Source of the DNA: Roseiflexaceae bacterium UBA965
GTDB taxonomy: Bacteria > Chloroflexota > Chloroflexia > Chloroflexales > Roseiflexaceae
Length of the DNA: 24,811 nucleotides
Assembly: GCA_002292925.1 (NCBI GenBank)
Contig: DBCF01000216.1
Coordinates: forward strand, 1,641 to 26,451
Reading direction: 5' to 3'
Shown: positions 22,524-24,811 of the stretch, piece by piece
How positions within the stretch are numbered: the stretch's first letter is position 1
Layout of the letters: every line of letters begins with the position of its first letter
Position numbers and translations under genes: made by a program
The notes under the pieces: generated by a model
Told to the model about the DNA's origin: nothing
The model's input: the letters and a program-made list of their open reading frames with translations, nothing else
Database searches by the model: none

Positions 22524-23500
22524 ACCCACCAACGTTGAATGTCGCCAATCAAGGTTTCATGATATTCATTGAGCCAGGTATCAAGCGTCAACAATGACAT
22601 AGTGGTCCGTTCGACCACAATACTCCGCTCAAAGCCTTGTTGGAAGCGTCCGAGCGCCAACAAGAGCCGCACCACCAAGGCGAGGCGCATCATCGTCGGT
22701 ACGGCGGCGATTTCGGCATCAGACAAAGTGATGATCTGGGCAAAGCCCTGGCCAAACCGCAACAAAGCAGCCTCATCATAGACCTCACCAAAGCCACCCC
22801 ATGCCAATATTGCACACGCCACATCAAGCACACGCAAATCATTGCGACACAATTCAAAATCGAGCACAGCCGACACCATTGCGTTGGTCACCAACACATT
22901 ACGCGGCTCAAAATCACCGTGGATAATTTGGCGCGGTAATGCGTCGTAAAGCGCAGGCAATTCGGCTTGGAGCGTTTCGACGAGCTGCGCCACTTGTTTG
23001 ATTTGGTCGTTAGGCAACGGCGCAACCCGCAACGCCGCTAATGGGTCGATGATATAGGGGTGTACCCGATTTAATGTCAAGTAGGGAGGGGGCGACGACT
23101 CCGTAACGCTCACTGTCGCCAAGGCATTGAGTAATTGGGCATGGACCCGCCCCGCATGGAAGTAGGCGTCGGTATCTTCTATGGTGGGGTGATCCCCTGC
23201 AAACCACGGCAACATCGTCATGACCCAGGTGCGGTAACCATCGTCATGACGATAAAGGCTCATGCCATTGCGGGTAAGCAGTGGCAGTGGCATGGTAAAC
23301 GGCAGTTTTTGAGCAGTCAGGGCCTGTAATACGGCCTGCATATACCCAAACGAGACTGGTGCATCATTGCTATAGGTACACAACACGGCATGTTGGTCAT
23401 CAGCGGCTACAATCAATGCGAGATGATTATAGGCACTGCCACTCATCGGCTCAATTTGCCACGGTGCAGGGAGGTCCCACACATTGGCCAAATCACTCAT
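22520..23500 (-). CDS. Aminoglycoside-phosphotransferase-fold kinase, divergent
   Basis: 326 residues from the ATG at 23498-23500, two bases after the upstream stop; the longer frame to 23626 overlaps that gene and is rejected. APH/choline-kinase fold of the homoserine-kinase-II-like type. The catalytic loop is IIHGDFEPRNVLV (His194, Asp196, Asn201) and the metal-binding motif is LDFE (Asp214). In the N-lobe the strand that usually carries the ATP-anchoring Lys or Arg (VLR/K.Y) reads AVLCTYSN, so that residue seems lost, which may mean weak or altered nucleotide binding. The substrate is unknown; a small-molecule alcohol or amine is the family norm. It is cotranscribed with the genes on either side. 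Confidence 0.82.
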   Translation of the reverse strand: MSDLANVWDLPAPWQIEPMSGSAYNHLALIVAADDQHAVLCTYSNDAPVSFGYMQAVLQALTAQKLPFTMPLPLLTRNGMSLYRHDDGYRTWVMTMLPWFAGDHPTIEDTDAYFHAGRVHAQLLNALATVSVTESSPPPYLTLNRVHPYIIDPLAALRVAPLPNDQIKQVAQLVETLQAELPALYDALPRQIIHGDFEPRNVLVTNAMVSAVLDFELCRNDLRVLDVACAILAWGGFGEVYDEAALLRFGQGFAQIITLSDAEIAAVPTMMRLALVVRLLLALGRFQQGFERSIVVERTTMSLLTLDTWLNEYHETLIGDIQRWWV

Positions 23501-23502
23501 CT

Positions 23503-24540
23503 TCACAGTGATTTTCTTTCTGTGGTCCCCGTCTGGTGGCTGGCAGAGACGCGCAACATTCGGCGAATCAACAACAGTACAGGGATTAACAACGGCAACA
23601 ACACTGCCGGACGGGCACCGGCCCACAACAGCGCCCGTACTCCAGCCCGCATCCGTGATACTTGATGGTGCACCTCATCAGTGGGAGGGAGCGTTTGATT
23701 ACGCCATGCTTGGTCGGCAATCACATCTGCCAGACCAGGTACCGCATAGACTGCCTGCATATCGGCAATATAAATTTGGGTAACCCCACAGGCTGCCACA
23801 TGCCCAAGGTCACGTAGTAATTCACTTTCGCTCAATGGCCGATTGTGCCCATCTGATGCGATGCTCCCAATCAACACACTACTCACCTCTGGCGCATAGG
23901 TCGCAATTAGTCCAGGACCGTAAGGGCGCACATTACTGCTATATAACTGTATCACCGTGCGATCGGCAGCAAGGTCAGGCAACCCCAACAACCGCCGGGC
24001 AATGGTCGAGCCACTGACACGGTCATCACGCACAAATGGGATTTCGTAGCTTTCGACGACAAAGCCATCGGCGCGTATCTGGGCTACCACCGTGGCATAG
24101 TCGACAGTCGCTGCGTCGATGTGCCAACGATCGGCCACCCGACGTACCAATGTGTTGATATCGACACTTGGTTGGTCACCAAACCGCACTGCATCACGAA
24201 TATCTGGCTCGATGTCAAGGCCGATGGCATCCCACCCGAGACCATGTTGGGTACTCCATTGCAAAAACTCACGGTAGCGCTCACTCACCAGCGCCGCATC
24301 ATGCATGCGGTAGTCACGCACACTATCCTGCTCGTCACGCACAATCCAGGCCACAACCGCGATTCGGGCCCGATTTAAGCGCCGCACAAGCTCAGCCCGC
24401 AATGGGCTCAAATCACGAATCGTTAGGCATAACCGCACCCGATGCACACCCATATGCGCAATTAACGCCTCATCAAAAAAATCAGCCAAGGCGGCAGCAG
24501 CCAAATCACAGGTGTAGGTTATTTGCATTCGTTGTGTCAT
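23503..24540 (-). CDS. TIM-barrel-like protein with C-terminal membrane helix, unknown function
   Basis: 345 residues I cannot place in a named family. Alternating strands and helices suggest a (beta/alpha)8 barrel: VRLCLTIRD (35-43), AVVAWIV (61-67), WDAIGLDIEPD (103-113), VESYEIPF (162-169), VIQLYSSN (196-203), VLIGSIASD (222-230) and VTQIYIADM (253-261). GLDIEPD with Asp109 and Glu111 looks like the acidic D-x-E end-of-strand motif of GH18-like glycosidases. One hydrophobic helix (about 310-326, LLPLLIPVLLLI) followed by RRMLR sits near the C-terminus. There is no signal peptide, so the barrel may be cytosolic and tail-anchored. No clear ribosome binding site precedes the ATG at 24540; ATG at 24528 is an alternative. 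First gene of the coupled operon. Confidence 0.7.
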   Translation of the reverse strand: MTQRMQITYTCDLAAAALADFFDEALIAHMGVHRVRLCLTIRDLSPLRAELVRRLNRARIAVVAWIVRDEQDSVRDYRMHDAALVSERYREFLQWSTQHGLGWDAIGLDIEPDIRDAVRFGDQPSVDINTLVRRVADRWHIDAATVDYATVVAQIRADGFVVESYEIPFVRDDRVSGSTIARRLLGLPDLAADRTVIQLYSSNVRPYGPGLIATYAPEVSSVLIGSIASDGHNRPLSESELLRDLGHVAACGVTQIYIADMQAVYAVPGLADVIADQAWRNQTLPPTDEVHHQVSRMRAGVRALLWAGARPAVLLPLLIPVLLLIRRMLRVSASHQTGTTERKSL

Positions 24541-24591
24541 TGTTTTGTCATTAATACCAATATGTTGTCATGAAGTTGTCACTGATTGTCC
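24541..24591 (-). promoter_or_regulatory. Phased TGACAA motifs upstream of the 24540 operon
   Basis: TTGTCA occurs on the plus strand at 24545-24550, 24565-24570 and 24576-24581, and TTGTCC at 24586-24591 (TGACAA on the operon's strand). Start-to-start distances are 20, 11 and 10 bases, close to whole DNA turns, so a protein could contact them from one face. A -10 candidate (TATGAT on the minus strand) lies just beyond, at about 24593-24598. Confidence 0.4.
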
Positions 24592-24694
24592 CAATCATAG
24601 CATATCAACATGGATTTTGAAGTACCAAAACAAACAAAACGGTTACAATTATCATATATCTAGGATTGTCATTAGCTCGTGCAGCGCACACAGA

Positions 24695-24811
24695 GGAAGT
24701 AGGAAATAGGAAGTATGAAATTGTAGAGACGCAGTCGAGCCGGAGCACGCTGCGTCGTACTGCGTCTCCACCATGCAACGCATGGTAATACGAAGTATGA
24801 AGTATGAAATT
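24695..24811. repeat. Heptamer arrays flanking a degenerate GTAGAGACGCAG palindrome
   Basis: 24695-24722 is four plus-strand heptamers (GGAAGTA, GGAAATA, GGAAGTA, TGAAATT) and 24791-24811 three more (CGAAGTA, TGAAGTA, TGAAATT). Between them GTAGAGACGCAG (24723-24734) faces CTGCGTCTCCAC, an imperfect inverted repeat related to the palindrome at 17251-17300, and CCATGC/GCATGG forms a small hairpin. The right edge cuts the second array. No gene is visible in 24592-24811. Confidence 0.6.

Overview
The window looks like chromosomal DNA from a member of the Chloroflexota, probably class Chloroflexia. This is inference from gene content: a plastocyanin/auracyanin-like lipoprotein at the left edge, a fused PurS-PurL, a coxG-S-L-M molybdenum hydroxylase set, an intermediate GC content, and intergenic heptanucleotide repeats. 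No ribosomal marker is present, so the assignment is not firm. I found no tRNA, rRNA, CRISPR array, transposase, phage or plasmid gene.

Layout, left to right. (1) 1-1438: the start of a lipoprotein gene and a two-gene unit of unknown function (a PH-like membrane protein, then an unrecognised protein), all on the minus strand. (2) 1499-6030: a plus-strand purSL - DUF1444 - membrane protein unit behind a near-consensus promoter, closed by a bidirectional terminator. (3) 6111-7746: divergent O-methyltransferase and polytopic membrane protein genes whose promoters overlap. (4) 7941-13375, minus strand: an SDR oxidoreductase and a compact coxG-coxS-coxL-coxM operon. The large subunit carries the form II AYRGAGR active-site loop rather than the CO-oxidising AYRCSFR loop, so the substrate is probably not CO. 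(5) 13642-14549: translationally coupled osmC-type peroxidase and cyclophilin genes behind a 22-bp tandem repeat. (6) 14595-16369: a macro-domain gene with a strong promoter and a structured leader, then two tandem META-domain lipoproteins. (7) 16468-21617: a PhyH dioxygenase, a convergent D-galactonate dehydratase (dgoD) with an operator-like inverted repeat, and an aminotransferase/aldehyde dehydrogenase pair. (8) 21690-24540, minus strand: a tightly coupled three-gene unit of a TIM-barrel-like protein with a C-terminal membrane helix, a divergent aminoglycoside-phosphotransferase-fold kinase and a SirB1/transglutaminase-like TPR protein.

Most genes are metabolic or housekeeping. The least explained items are the 21690-24540 operon, the orphan form II cox operon, and the non-coding layer: degenerate 7-bp tandem arrays at four places (7780-7814, 7908-7942, 18623-18711, 24695-24811), long perfect palindromes at convergent gene ends (17251-17300, 21637-21681), phased or tandem promoter repeats (13578-13621, 24545-24591), and a structured leader in front of the macro-domain gene. 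I see no defence system or biosynthetic cluster that would count as a clearly new system.
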